Shown here piece by piece: positions 16,713 through 25,709 of a stretch of DNA of 64,000 nt. Source of the DNA: Mesorhizobium sp. (GTDB lineage Bacteria; Pseudomonadota; Alphaproteobacteria; Rhizobiales; Rhizobiaceae). The stretch's first letter is position 1, and each line of letters starts with the position of its first letter. Under the pieces are notes generated by a model, which was not told the origin of the DNA, did not search any database, and saw only the letters and a list, made by a program, of their open reading frames with translations. The DNA is taken from assembly GCA_004017535.1 (NCBI GenBank), contig SAJS01000002.1, positions 62,001-126,000 of the forward strand. The letters are read 5' to 3'. A program made the position numbers and the translations under genes.

Positions 16713-17051
16713 TTACTTTTTGGCGTTCTGGTTCGCCACCGGCTCGCCCTTGACACGCACGTCCGAGATCGTCGAGCGCAGCGCCGTCACCTTGGTTCCG
16801 CCGCCAAGGTCGATCTCCAGCTCATTCTCGTCGATCACCTTGGTCACCTTGCCGACGAAGCCGCCGCCGGTCACCACCGTATCGCCGCGGCGCACCGCCG
16901 AAAGCATTTCCTGGCGCTTCTTCAACTGCGCGCGCTGCGGCCGGATGATCAGAAAATACATGATCACGAAAATCAGGACAAACGGCAAAATCGAGATGAA
17001 CATGTCTGGCGAAGCGCCGACGCCCTGGGCGTATGCCGGTGTAACGAACAT
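16713..17051 (-). CDS. yajC: Sec translocon accessory protein YajC
   Basis: 112-residue single-span protein of the SecDF-YajC complex. MFVTPAYAQ at the N-terminus is typical of alphaproteobacterial YajC, then one membrane helix (about residues 20-38) ending in IIRPQRAQLKKRQEM, and the GDTVVTGGGFVGKVTKV soluble domain. The start at 17051 has CAGGAG upstream; the longer frame adds unconserved residues. It is the first gene before secDF, 55 bases apart. Confidence 0.95.
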   Translation of the reverse strand: MFVTPAYAQGVGASPDMFISILPFVLIFVIMYFLIIRPQRAQLKKRQEMLSAVRRGDTVVTGGGFVGKVTKVIDENELEIDLGGGTKVTALRSTISDVRVKGEPVANQNAKK

Positions 17052-17183
17052 CAAGAAACTCCTGGATGGTGAAATTCCGCCGCGGCCGCCCCGCGAAAAT
17101 TTGGCCGGAATATAGTCGGTAAACTTGCCAATGCAACTGCGCTGCGGGCCCAATCCATTGCTTTTCCAGCCGTTTGCGGCGTG

Positions 17184-17246
17184 CTAGAGCGTCGCAGCGC
17201 AAGCGGCTTCGGGGCCACCGAAAGATCATGCTCCAACAAAAGCTTG
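17184..17246. repeat. Dispersed palindromic repeat upstream of yajC
   Basis: Begins ctagagcg and ends aaagatcatgctccaacaaaag, sharing this 22-base end with the repeat at 13978-14060. It lies in the divergent promoter region between yajC (minus) and the DUF815 ATPase (plus). Confidence 0.6.
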
Positions 17247-17317
17247 GACCTGGTTCTTGCAGCGATGTCATGGAAGCTGCTCCCACACGCTGAAAGACCT
17301 CAACAAAAAGACCCAAA

Positions 17318-18190
17318 ATGACCGACAGCCTGGACGTCTTGAACAAGAAACTGGATCGCCTGATCGAGGCGGTTTCCCGTCTCGCCCCGCCGCCGGTGCC
17401 GGAGACCGACCTGGGTATCGCCGACTGTTTCGTCTGGCAGGCCGATCCCGGCTATCTGGAGCCGGTGCGCAAGGTCAACCGCGTCGACATCGGCCTGATC
17501 CGCGGGGTCGACCGCGTGCGCGATATCCTTCTCGACAACACCGAGCGCTTCGCGTCCGGCTACGCGGCCAACAACGTGCTCTTGTGGGGCGCGCGCGGCA
17601 TGGGCAAATCATCCCTGGTCAAGGCCGTGCATGCCACCGTCAACGCCTCGGACAAGCTCGACCGGCCGCTGAAGCTGATCGAGATCCATCGCGAGGATAT
17701 CGACACGCTGCCCAAGCTGATGGGTCTCCTGAAGGCGGCGCCTTATCGCTTTATCCTGTTTTGCGACGACCTCTCCTTCGACCATGACGACACTTCCTAC
17801 AAGTCGCTGAAGGCAGCGCTGGAAGGCGGCGTCGAGGGCCGGCCGGGCAATGTCATTTTCTATGCCACGTCCAACCGGCGGCATCTCTTGCCGCGCGATA
17901 TGATCGACAATGAGCGCTCGACCGCCATCAACCCTTCCGAAGCGGTCGAGGAAAAAGTCTCGCTTTCCGACCGTTTCGGCCTGTGGCTCGGCTTCCACAA
18001 ATGCTCGCAGGACGAATATCTCGACATGATCGACGGCTATGTCCGCTATCACGACTTGGCCATCGATCCCGAACAATTGCGCGCCGAAGCGCTGGAATGG
18101 GCAACGACGCGTGGCAGCCGTTCCGGCCGTGTCGCCTGGCAGTTCACTCAGGACCTCGCCGGCCGGCTCGGCAAGCCGCTCAAGGATTGA
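17318..18190 (+). CDS. DUF815 family AAA-type ATPase
   Basis: 290 residues. Walker A GARGMGKSSL at about residues 91-100 and Walker B FILFCDDLSF at about 145-154; conserved LKAALEGG and YATSNRRHLLP (sensor region) follow. The DUF815 family is soluble and of unknown role; its conserved place next to yajC/secDF in alphaproteobacteria hints at envelope or export work. Start ATG has no strong Shine-Dalgarno but the family N-terminus fits. Divergent from yajC. Confidence 0.9.
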   Translation: MTDSLDVLNKKLDRLIEAVSRLAPPPVPETDLGIADCFVWQADPGYLEPVRKVNRVDIGLIRGVDRVRDILLDNTERFASGYAANNVLLWGARGMGKSSLVKAVHATVNASDKLDRPLKLIEIHREDIDTLPKLMGLLKAAPYRFILFCDDLSFDHDDTSYKSLKAALEGGVEGRPGNVIFYATSNRRHLLPRDMIDNERSTAINPSEAVEEKVSLSDRFGLWLGFHKCSQDEYLDMIDGYVRYHDLAIDPEQLRAEALEWATTRGSRSGRVAWQFTQDLAGRLGKPLKD

Positions 18191-18193
18191 ATG

Positions 18194-19024
18194 TCACCTG
18201 GGCGGCTGCGCCCGTCGCAAGTCGCGTGGCGTCTGGCCGATCTCACGGCGCATCCAATGCGCCAGATGCGACTGGTGCGCAAAGCCGGTCAATGCCGCGA
18301 CCTCGCTCGTGCTGAGATCCCCGCGCCGCAACAGGATGCACGCCCTTTCCACGCGGCGCCGCAACACGTAGCGATGCAAGGTCACGCCCATCGCCGCCTT
18401 GAACCATGTGCGCAGATGCGAGCTGCTCGCGCCGGCGACCCGGCTCAGACGATCGATCGAAAGCGGCTCGTCGAGAGCGGCCTCGATGTGTTCGAGGACA
18501 CGCTTGAGTTGGGCCTCCGAAAGCCGGCTCACGTGAATTGTGTCCGGGCCATCGAGGCCAAGCAGCCTCACCACAAGCGCTGCGCCGATGCTGTCGGCAA
18601 ACAAAGAGCCGCTTGGTGCGCCGCCGGCGAGATCGCTCTGCAGCGCTCGAGCGAGATGCTCGATCCGTTGGTCACGAAGCAGATGGCGGGTGTCGAGCCG
18701 CGATATCAGCCCCTTTCCGCCAAGCTCCGCGGCAACTCTTTCCATCAAGGCCGGCGGCAGGACGATCTCCATCGTGTCGAACGGCGTTTCGGCCTCGAAA
18801 CCGCCCTCCTCGCCGGCCGGCACCAGATCGATGTCGCCGGCGCGCCTGACGAAATATCGCCCGGCCTGATTGCAGTAGGAGCGCGTCGCAGCACTCGCAT
18901 GCACCATGATGCGGTGGTGCGGCGCCCGAGGCAGCCGATGGACCCCGGCCTCGACGTGCCGGGAAAGCATTGTGACCTTAGGCGGGGTCGGAGCGGATTG
19001 CGGAAGCATGCTCTCTCGATTCAT
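18194..19024 (-). CDS. AraC family transcriptional regulator
   Basis: 276 residues with an N-terminal cupin-like sensing domain and two C-terminal helix-turn-helix units at about residues 180-270 (LSRVAGASSSHLRTWFKAAM; STSEVAALTGFAHQSHLAHW). The C-terminal IGQTPRDLRR is typical. It converges on the DUF815 gene with three bases between stops and is divergent from the epimerase gene with a 96-base gap, so it probably controls that gene; the ligand is unknown. This pair interrupts an otherwise conserved gene order. Confidence 0.93.
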   Translation of the reverse strand: MNRESMLPQSAPTPPKVTMLSRHVEAGVHRLPRAPHHRIMVHASAATRSYCNQAGRYFVRRAGDIDLVPAGEEGGFEAETPFDTMEIVLPPALMERVAAELGGKGLISRLDTRHLLRDQRIEHLARALQSDLAGGAPSGSLFADSIGAALVVRLLGLDGPDTIHVSRLSEAQLKRVLEHIEAALDEPLSIDRLSRVAGASSSHLRTWFKAAMGVTLHRYVLRRRVERACILLRRGDLSTSEVAALTGFAHQSHLAHWMRREIGQTPRDLRRAQPPR

Positions 19025-19120
19025 GGCGAAACGTGTTCAAGATTTGGCAATTCCCGCGCGATTTTCAACGCCGCGAACCTGTACTCCCGCCTCTCCTTCA
19101 AACATGGAAGAGAGGTTGCC

Positions 19121-20011
19121 ATGAGTTCGTATGTTGTTGTCGGCGCAGGCCCGGTCGGACGCGAGACGGCTCGCCTTCTGGGCGAAGAAGGCCATGATGT
19201 CATCCTGACCAGCCGAAGTGTCGGTTCGAACGCGTTGCGCAATGTGCGCTCGATACAGGCCGACGCCACGGACGCCTCGGCGCTGTCGCGTGTCTGCCGG
19301 GGCGCCGAGGCCGTGTTCATGTGCGCCATGGCCACATATCATCGCTGGCCAACCGACTTTTTCCCCATAATCGACGGCACCGTGCAGGCGGCGGAAGCAG
19401 TCGGCGCCAAGCTCATCGTGCTCGGAAACCTCTATGGTTACGGCAAGAATGGCGAAAACCCGCTGCGCTCCGACATGCCGCTGGATCCGAATTCGAAGAA
19501 GGGAACCGCCAGGACGATCATGTGGCAGCGGGCGGCCCGTGCCAGCGTGCCGGCGATCGAGATACGTTCCAGCGACTATCTCGGGCACGGCGCGATCAGC
19601 TACTTCTCGCTGATCGCCCTGCCCGCCATCATCGAGGACCAGCCCGTCGCCTTCATTGGCGACCTCGATGCCACTCATGCCTGGACCTTCACCAAGGACG
19701 TCGCCAGGACGCTCGTCGCGGCCTCCCGCTCCACCGGCGAATGGGGACGGGCGTTTCATGTCCCCTCCCAACACGCCTCGCCCAACGAGCTCATCCGCAA
19801 AACCGCGGCGATGCTCGGCCGGAATATTGCCGAGACGCACTCCTACTCCATCCTCGAGATGGAAGCGCTGGGCATGCAGGAGCTGATCGAGATGAGGTAT
19901 CTCTTCGAAAGTCCCCTGTTGGTCGATTCCTCCGACGCGGAGACGCTTCTGGGCGTAGAGGCCAGCAGCCTCGAGGAAATGATCGCCGACACGCTCCGTG
20001 ATCACCTTTGA
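19121..20011 (+). CDS. NAD-dependent epimerase/dehydratase family protein
   Basis: 296 residues of the atypical short-chain dehydrogenase fold. The nucleotide-binding GAGPVGRETARLLGEEGHDV is at about residues 7-26, and NLYGYGK near residue 105 carries the Tyr seen in this family, although a clean YxxxK was not found. Start ATG with AGAGAGG upstream; the longer frame is an antisense extension over araC. Related proteins reduce or epimerise sugars or act as NmrA-like sensors. Divergent AraC regulator is the likely controller. Confidence 0.85.
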   Translation: MSSYVVVGAGPVGRETARLLGEEGHDVILTSRSVGSNALRNVRSIQADATDASALSRVCRGAEAVFMCAMATYHRWPTDFFPIIDGTVQAAEAVGAKLIVLGNLYGYGKNGENPLRSDMPLDPNSKKGTARTIMWQRAARASVPAIEIRSSDYLGHGAISYFSLIALPAIIEDQPVAFIGDLDATHAWTFTKDVARTLVAASRSTGEWGRAFHVPSQHASPNELIRKTAAMLGRNIAETHSYSILEMEALGMQELIEMRYLFESPLLVDSSDAETLLGVEASSLEEMIADTLRDHL

Positions 20012-20030
20012 GCCTGCATCCCGCGCAACT

Positions 20031-20062
20031 GAAAAAGCCCGCTCCTCGCGGAGCGGGCTGAA
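20031..20062 (-). terminator. Rho-independent terminator of nlpD
   Basis: Ten-base perfect arms AGCCCGCTCC (20036-20045) and GGAGCGGGCT (20050-20059). On the minus strand the hairpin is followed by TTTT, so it serves the nlpD end at 20110. A second GC-rich hairpin (CGGGCC/GGCCCG) lies at about 20068-20095. Confidence 0.8.
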
Positions 20063-20109
20063 GACGGCGGGCCGGACTGGAGGTCAGGCGGCCCGCAATT
20101 GTTCTTGTT

Positions 20110-21636
20110 CTATTCGAGATAGCCGGACGGATCGACCGGCGCCGAGTTCTTGCGCACTTCGAAGTGCAGCTTGGGCGAGTCGGTGGTGCCGCTCATGCCG
20201 GACAGCGCGATCTCCTGGCCGCGCTTGACCTTCTGGCCGCGCTGCACCTCGATCGAGCTAGCATGGCCGTAGACGGTGACCAGGCCGTTCTCGTGCCGCA
20301 CCAGCACGGTGTTGCCGAACTCCTTGAGGCCGTCGCCGGCATAGATGACGACGCCGTTCTCGGCCGCCTTGATCGGCGTTCCTTCCGGCACCGCGATGTC
20401 GACGCCGTCCTTGCCGGAGCCAAAGCTGGAGATCACGCGGCCACGTACCGGCCAGCGCATCTTGCCGATGCCGGTCGCGTCGGGCGCCTCGGCATTGTCG
20501 TCCTCGGCCTGCTGGATGACCTTGGCATCCTTCTTCGGCGGCGTGTAGGAGGCGAGTGTCTCGGTGGTCTTCGCTGGCGGCGGCGTCGTCGCCGTCGTCA
20601 CCGGATCGACTGCAGGCTTGGCGGTGGTGGCCGCCGGCTTGGCAGCCGCCACGACCGTGCCGCCGGCCGGAACCTTGAGCGTCTGTCCGATCTTGAGCAA
20701 GCCGTCCTGCATGCCGTTGGCCTGCTTCAGCGTCGTGACGCTGACGCCGGTCTTCCTGGCTATCGACGACAGCGAGTCGCCCTGCTGGACAGTATAGGTG
20801 CCTCCGGCGCCGGCGGGCTTTGCCTCGGCCACCTGCGGCGCGGGCTTCGGGTTCTTGGAGCCCGCGGCCGCAGCCGACGCATCGACCTGGGTGGCCGACT
20901 TGCCGTCCTTGACCTTCGGCTGCTGCGGCAGGACCGCGACCTTTTCCGGTGCGGGCTGCTTCGGCGTGTTCGCCGGCTTGCCTTCGGCGACCTTCGGCTC
21001 CGCCTTGCTCGAATAGGCATAGGCGGGGATGACGATCTTCTGGCCGGACCGGATGCCCTTCTTCGGATCGATCCCGTTGACCTTGGCGATAGCATCGGCC
21101 GGCACGTGATAATGCGCCGCCAGGCCCGAAAGCGTCTCGCCGTCCCGGACAACGATTTCGGTCGCATGCGGCGCAGCACTGGCGTTGCGCACCGCATCGG
21201 GCTCGGCCGTCTTGAAGGGCTTTGCGGCCGGCGCGACGGTGCCGGTGGCCGTCCTGTCGAGATGCGGCGCGGGAGCAAGCGCCGGAGCCGGTGCAAGAGC
21301 GGGAGCCGAAGCGGTACGCATCGGCTTTGCCGTAGCCGGCGCCGAGGGCGGCGGCAATTGCTGTGTCGTCACCGGCTCAAGGCTGGAGCGGCTCACCGAC
21401 TGGGTGTGCATGCCATCGACCGGCGCAGGCGCGACCGTGTCGCCCGGATAGGGCTGGTCGACATTCTGCTTGTTGATGATGGCGCGCTGATTGTTGGTGG
21501 ATGATGTGAAGACATCATCGACACCGTTGAAGCGCATCGACTGGGAACTGCACCCGGCCGCCGCGCCGGCAATCATGAGCACAGCGCAGCCGCGCGCCAG
21601 ATTGCGTCTGTTTGCTTTCAAGTGATTGAATTGCAT
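20110..21636 (-). CDS. nlpD: NlpD-like lipoprotein: two LysM domains and degenerate LytM domain
   Basis: Envelope lipoprotein that activates peptidoglycan amidases during division. 508 residues from the ATG at 21636 (a GTG five codons earlier also exists). Lipobox AAAGC follows the N-terminal hydrophobic segment. Two LysM domains bind peptidoglycan: about residues 160-210 (VRDGETLSGLAAHY) and 280-327 (VQQGDSLSSIARKTG). The C-terminal M23/LytM domain has SSFGSGKDGVDIA: the first zinc His is replaced by Lys, while YGHAS and LHFEVRK remain, so it is likely non-catalytic like E. coli NlpD. The surE-pcm-nlpD order agrees. Confidence 0.9.
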   Translation of the reverse strand: MQFNHLKANRRNLARGCAVLMIAGAAAGCSSQSMRFNGVDDVFTSSTNNQRAIINKQNVDQPYPGDTVAPAPVDGMHTQSVSRSSLEPVTTQQLPPPSAPATAKPMRTASAPALAPAPALAPAPHLDRTATGTVAPAAKPFKTAEPDAVRNASAAPHATEIVVRDGETLSGLAAHYHVPADAIAKVNGIDPKKGIRSGQKIVIPAYAYSSKAEPKVAEGKPANTPKQPAPEKVAVLPQQPKVKDGKSATQVDASAAAAGSKNPKPAPQVAEAKPAGAGGTYTVQQGDSLSSIARKTGVSVTTLKQANGMQDGLLKIGQTLKVPAGGTVVAAAKPAATTAKPAVDPVTTATTPPPAKTTETLASYTPPKKDAKVIQQAEDDNAEAPDATGIGKMRWPVRGRVISSFGSGKDGVDIAVPEGTPIKAAENGVVIYAGDGLKEFGNTVLVRHENGLVTVYGHASSIEVQRGQKVKRGQEIALSGMSGTTDSPKLHFEVRKNSAPVDPSGYLE

Positions 21637-21980
21637 CGCACTAACCCGCACAGACCCGGTACAAACTGGCCCTGATTAAAGCGCGTTAATGTTACTGCCG
21701 GGTTAACCCCTTAGAATCCGACGAAAATTTTCTTAAAACATTGGCGGAAATTTTGGTGAGGGAATATCGGGTGGCGGCGACGCGGATATCCCGGCTTCCC
21801 GGCGCATCGCTGGCGATGAGCTGAAGGCTCCTGAACCTCGTCATTCCAGGGTCTGCGCGCGTCGCTGCGCTCCTTGCTCCGCCTTGGATGAGGACCGCGA
21901 TAGGCCTTTCGGCCATTCGCCAAGGCATGGGATCTGCCAACGCACACTAACCAGCCGGTCAGAACTTTTGTGTTGAGGAA
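21637..21980. other. Intergenic region with repeat-like sequence upstream of nlpD
   Basis: A gap of 344 bases between pcm and nlpD, both on the minus strand. It must hold the nlpD promoter at the left end. Bases about 21830-21930 (cctcgtcattccagggtctgcg and following, split by self-complementary gcgcgtcgctgcgc) look like a dispersed rhizobial repeat. No convincing ORF: two overlapping ones of about 80 codons have no family signature. Confidence 0.45.
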
Positions 21981-22634
21981 CTAAATCACCGCGGCGACGC
22001 TGCGCAAGATCGGCTGCAGCCTGACCGTGCCGATGTCCTCGCGCTCGAAGCGGCTGCCGACCTTGGTGAGCTTGGCCAGCACCTGCTCGCCTTCTTCAGG
22101 GCCGATCGGCGCGATGACGACGCCGCCGCTCGACAACTGGTCGAGCAGGAAGCGCGGCAGGCTGTCGAAGGCGGCCCAGGCGACGATGCGGTCGAACGGT
22201 CCTTCATTGGGCAGGCCGTTGGAACCGTCGGCCTGGCGGACGATGATGTTGCTGATGGCAAGCGCCTCGAAGCGCTGCTTGGCCTGCTCGGTCAGCGTCT
22301 TGTAGCGGTCGATGGTGATGACGCGCGCGGCAAGCCGCGACATGACAGCGGCCGTGTAGCCCGAGCCGGTGCCGATCTCGAGCACGCGGTTGCCCGGCTC
22401 GATGTGCAGCGCGGCAATCACGGCTGCCTGCAGATCGGCGCCCTCGATCGCTTCGCCGCATTCGATCGGCAGCATGCCGTCCGACCAGGCGATCGAATGG
22501 AACTGGGCCGCCAGGAAACCGCGCCGCGGCGTCGCCTCGAAGGCGGCGACCAGTGCCTTGGGCGCCGTGCCCCTGCCCCGCAGCCTGAGCAGGAAAGCGG
22601 CGAAACCTTCGCGGTCGTCGATGCCTGTGTTCAT
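21981..22634 (-). CDS. pcm: Protein-L-isoaspartate O-methyltransferase
   Basis: Uses S-adenosylmethionine to methylate isoaspartyl residues and start repair of aged proteins. 217 residues; the AdoMet motif I is VLEIGTGSGYTAAVMS at about residues 84-99, with FDRIVAWAAFDSLP as the post-motif. It starts with ATGAAC, the fourth in a run of ATGAAC units; surE is directly upstream with a chain of tiny ORFs in between. The surE-pcm-nlpD arrangement matches gammaproteobacteria and rhizobia. Confidence 0.95.
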   Translation of the reverse strand: MNTGIDDREGFAAFLLRLRGRGTAPKALVAAFEATPRRGFLAAQFHSIAWSDGMLPIECGEAIEGADLQAAVIAALHIEPGNRVLEIGTGSGYTAAVMSRLAARVITIDRYKTLTEQAKQRFEALAISNIIVRQADGSNGLPNEGPFDRIVAWAAFDSLPRFLLDQLSSGGVVIAPIGPEEGEQVLAKLTKVGSRFEREDIGTVRLQPILRSVAAVI

Positions 22635-22685
22635 GCCAAAACCACGTTCATGCCAAAACCGTGTTCATGCCAATGCCTTGTTCAT
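22631..22685 (-). repeat. Three 17-nt tandem repeats making a chain of ATGA-linked mini-ORFs
   Basis: On the minus strand the surE stop (TCATGA) overlaps an ATG at 22685 that opens a six-codon ORF (MNKALA, stop 22665). Its stop overlaps the next ATG at 22668 (MNTVLA), whose stop overlaps the next at 22651 (MNVVLA), whose stop overlaps the pcm ATG at 22634. The repeat unit is ATGAACxxGGxxTTGGC. Each step uses the four-base ATGA overlap, so ribosomes could reinitiate through the chain from surE to pcm. Confidence 0.9.
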
Positions 22686-23440
22686 GACAGCGCCTTGGTC
22701 AGCTGGTCGCGGAGTTCATACGCGGTGAGGTCGAGCTGCAGCGGCGTCACCGACACCAGCCGGTTGCGCAGCGCGTATAGGTCCGTGCCCATCTTGCCTT
22801 CGACCGGCTCGCGGCCGAAGCGGAGCCAGTAATAAGGCAGGCCGCGTCCGTCGCGCCGTTCGTCGACCCAAAGGCTGTGCACCAGCTTACCCTGCGAGGT
22901 GACGACGGTGCCCTCAACTTCGTCGGGAGCGCAGTTCGGAAAATTGACGTTGAGCAGCACGCCGTCCGGCAGCGGCGTTTCCACCAGTCGCTTCAGCAGC
23001 GCCGGCGCCAGCGCCTCGGTCGTCTCGTAAGGAACCACCCGATCCTCGCCGAGATAGGAATAGGCCTGGCTCACAGCGATCGAGCGCACGCCGAGCAGCG
23101 CGCCTTCCATGGCGCCCGCCACGGTGCCGGAATAGGTCACATCGTCGGCAATGTTGGCGCCGGAATTGACGCCGGACAGGATCAGGTCCGGCGGTCCGGG
23201 CAGGATTTTCTTAGTGCCCATGATGACGCAGTCGGTCGGCGTGCCGCGCACCGCGTAATGCTTCTCGCCGATCTTGCGCAGCCTGAGCGGCTCCGAAATC
23301 GACAGCGAATGCGCATAGCCGGACTGGTCCTGCTCGGGCGCCACCACCCAGACGTCGTCCGACAGCGTGCGGGCGATGCGTTCGAGCGACGCCAGCCCTT
23401 CGGCGTGAATGCCGTCATCGTTGGTCAGAAGAATGCGCAT
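22682..23440 (-). CDS. surE: 5'/3'-nucleotidase SurE
   Basis: Metal-dependent nucleoside monophosphate phosphatase of stationary-phase survival. 252 residues; the acidic metal site is in [10 protein letters not shown] at the very N-terminus (D8, D9), and [12 protein letters not shown] carries another conserved Asn/Ser set. The ATG at 23440 is chosen as the conserved start; an upstream in-frame ATG/GTG would overlap serS. Four bases after the serS stop, so they are coupled. The last codons lead into the 17-nt repeat chain. Confidence 0.96.
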   Translation of the reverse strand: MRILLTNDDGIHAEGLASLERIARTLSDDVWVVAPEQDQSGYAHSLSISEPLRLRKIGEKHYAVRGTPTDCVIMGTKKILPGPPDLILSGVNSGANIADDVTYSGTVAGAMEGALLGVRSIAVSQAYSYLGEDRVVPYETTEALAPALLKRLVETPLPDGVLLNVNFPNCAPDEVEGTVVTSQGKLVHSLWVDERRDGRGLPYYWLRFGREPVEGKMGTDLYALRNRLVSVTPLQLDLTAYELRDQLTKALS

Positions 23441-23444
23441 CAAG

Positions 23445-24749
23445 TCACTTTGATTCGATCTTGGCGAGACCACCCATGTAAGGCCGCAGCACTTCAGGAA
23501 TGGTTACGCTGCCATCCTCATTCTGGTAGTTTTCGATGACGGCGATAAGAGCGCGGCCGACCGCGGTGCCCGAGCCGTTCAGCGTATGGACGAAGCGGTT
23601 GCCCTTGCCGTCCTTGTCCTTGTAGCGGGCATCCATGCGCCTGGCCTGGAAATCGCCACAGACCGAGCAGGACGAGATTTCGCGATAGGCGTTCTGCCCC
23701 GGCAGCCAGACCTCGATGTCGTAGGTCTTGCGCGCGCCGAAACCCATGTCGCCGGTGCAGAGCGTGACCGTGCGGAATGGCAGGCCGAGCCGCTTCAGCA
23801 CCTCCTCGGCGCATTGCGTCATACGTTCATGCTCGGCGATCGAGCTTTCCTGGTCGGTGATCGAGACCAGCTCGACCTTGTAGAACTGGTGCTGGCGCAG
23901 CATGCCGCGCGTGTCGCGCCCAGCCGAACCCGCTTCCGAGCGGAAGCACGGCGTCAGCGCCGTGTAGCGCAGCGGCAGTTTTTCATGCGCAGTGATCTCC
24001 TCGCGCACCAGATTGGTCAGCGGGACCTCGGCCGTCGGAATCAGGCCAAGCCGACCGTCGCCATGCGGCGTGAAGAACAGGTCTTCCTCGAATTTCGGCA
24101 GCTGGTTGGTGCCGAAAAGCACCTCGTCGCGCACCATCAACGGCGGGATGACCTCTTCATAGCCATGCTCGGTCGTGTGCAGGTCGAGCATGAACTGGCC
24201 GAGCGCGCGCTCCATGCGGGCCAGCTGGCTCTTCAGCACGGTGAAGCGCGCGCCGGACAATTTCGCCGCCCGCTCGAAATCCATCATGCCGAGCGCTTCG
24301 CCGATCTCGAAATGCTCCTTCACCCAGTTCGGACGCGTCGGCACCTCGCCGACGATACGCTTGACGACATTGTCGTGCTCGTCCTTGCCGACAGGCACGT
24401 CCTCCAGTGGCACATTGGGCAGCACCGCCAGCGCGCCGTTCAGCGCCTTGTCGAGCTCGCGCTCGCGCGCCTCGCCGTTCTGGATGAAGGCCTTGATGTC
24501 GCTGACTTCGCCCTTGAGCTTCTCGGCAAGCGCTGCATCGCCCGAGCGCATGGCGTTGCCGATCTCCTTCGAGGCGGCATTGCGGCGCTCCTGCTTGACC
24601 TGCAATTCGCTCAGATGCGAGCGCCGCGCCTCGTCCTTCGCAATCAGATCGTCGACCGTGGACTGCGCCTCGTCAGCCGACCACGAGCGCTTCACCAGCG
24701 CCTCGACAAGGGCCTTCGGGTTTTCGCGAATCCATTTGATGTCAAGCAT
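23445..24749 (-). CDS. serS: Seryl-tRNA synthetase
   Basis: Charges tRNA-Ser with serine. 434 residues, class II. The N-terminal coiled-coil arm covers about residues 30-100; motif 2 ([20 protein letters not shown]) lies at about residue 270, and motif 3 ([19 protein letters not shown]) near 390. ATG start at 24749. It follows tatC at about 100 bases and precedes surE by four. Confidence 0.97.
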   Translation of the reverse strand: MLDIKWIRENPKALVEALVKRSWSADEAQSTVDDLIAKDEARRSHLSELQVKQERRNAASKEIGNAMRSGDAALAEKLKGEVSDIKAFIQNGEARERELDKALNGALAVLPNVPLEDVPVGKDEHDNVVKRIVGEVPTRPNWVKEHFEIGEALGMMDFERAAKLSGARFTVLKSQLARMERALGQFMLDLHTTEHGYEEVIPPLMVRDEVLFGTNQLPKFEEDLFFTPHGDGRLGLIPTAEVPLTNLVREEITAHEKLPLRYTALTPCFRSEAGSAGRDTRGMLRQHQFYKVELVSITDQESSIAEHERMTQCAEEVLKRLGLPFRTVTLCTGDMGFGARKTYDIEVWLPGQNAYREISSCSVCGDFQARRMDARYKDKDGKGNRFVHTLNGSGTAVGRALIAVIENYQNEDGSVTIPEVLRPYMGGLAKIESK

Positions 24750-24851
24750 GGTCGATCCTCAAAAGTAAGGACCGAGGGCGTAAACCGCATCGGCTATCGA
24801 TGCAAGACGGCGGATAGGCGCGCCGCCTCGATTTCACTGCCTTGCCGCCGC

Positions 24852-25709
24852 TCAGGTTGACGGCGCATCCGGCGTGTTGCTGGCGGCCGAGTTCGCCGCC
24901 TGCTCGCGCGCCAGGCGGTCGCGCGCCTGGGCGCGCTCGATCATGCGCGAGGACCAGATGGCGACCTCGTAGAGGATGATGGTCGGGATGGCGAGGCCGC
25001 ACTGGCTCATCGGATCGGGCGGCGTCAGCACCGCGGCGACCACGAAGGAAAGCACGATCGCCCATTTGCGCTTCTCGGCCAGCGCCTGCGACGACAGCAG
25101 CCCGACGCGCGTCAAAAGGCTGGTCACCACCGGCAGTTGGAATACCAGGCCGAAGGAGAAGATCAGCGTCATGATCAGGCTGAGATATTCCGAAACCTTC
25201 GGCAGCAGCGAAATCTGCACCTGGTCGTTGGTGCCGACCTGCTGCATGGCCAGGAAGAACCACATCACCATCGGGGTGAAGAAGAAATAGACTAGCGAGG
25301 CCCCCATCAGGAACAGGATGGGCGATGCGATCAGGAACGGCAGGAAAGCGCTGCGCTCGTTCTTGTAGAGGCCCGGCGCAATGAACTTGTAGATCTGCGT
25401 GGCGATCAGCGGAAAGGCGATCACCATGCCGCCGAACATGGCGAGCTTCACCTGGGTGAAGAAGAACTCCTGCGGCGCCGTATAGATCAGCTCGACCTTG
25501 TGCGGGTCGAGGCCGGCCCATTGCGTTGCCCATTTGAAGGGGATGACCAACAGGTTGAACAGGCGCTTGGCGAAAAAGAAGCAGACGAGAAAGGCGACGA
25601 AGAAGCCGCCCAGCGACCAGATCAGGCGGCGGCGCAACTCGATGAGATGCTCGATCAGCGGCGCCGACGATTTCTCGATTTCTTCACGCTCCTTGTCCGA
25701 TACGCTCAC
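24852..25709 (-). CDS. tatC: Sec-independent translocase subunit TatC
   Basis: Core receptor of the twin-arginine translocase, exporting folded proteins. 285 residues with six helices; the N-terminal SAPLIEHLIELRRRLIWSLG and the acidic loop motif are conserved. Start is a GTG at 25709 that overlaps the tatB stop as GTGA. The C-terminus extends beyond the last helix with a charged tail. Operon order tatA-tatB-tatC-serS. Confidence 0.97.
   Translation of the reverse strand: MSVSDKEREEIEKSSAPLIEHLIELRRRLIWSLGGFFVAFLVCFFFAKRLFNLLVIPFKWATQWAGLDPHKVELIYTAPQEFFFTQVKLAMFGGMVIAFPLIATQIYKFIAPGLYKNERSAFLPFLIASPILFLMGASLVYFFFTPMVMWFFLAMQQVGTNDQVQISLLPKVSEYLSLIMTLIFSFGLVFQLPVVTSLLTRVGLLSSQALAEKRKWAIVLSFVVAAVLTPPDPMSQCGLAIPTIILYEVAIWSSRMIERAQARDRLAREQAANSAASNTPDAPST

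Noticed and set aside
18191-20011. A 606-codon plus-strand frame ending in the epimerase
   Set aside because: Its first 310 codons are antisense to the AraC gene; the Rossmann fold begins at 19121.
20036-20059. Terminator for the plus-strand epimerase
   Set aside because: T-run is only on the minus-strand side, so it ends nlpD.
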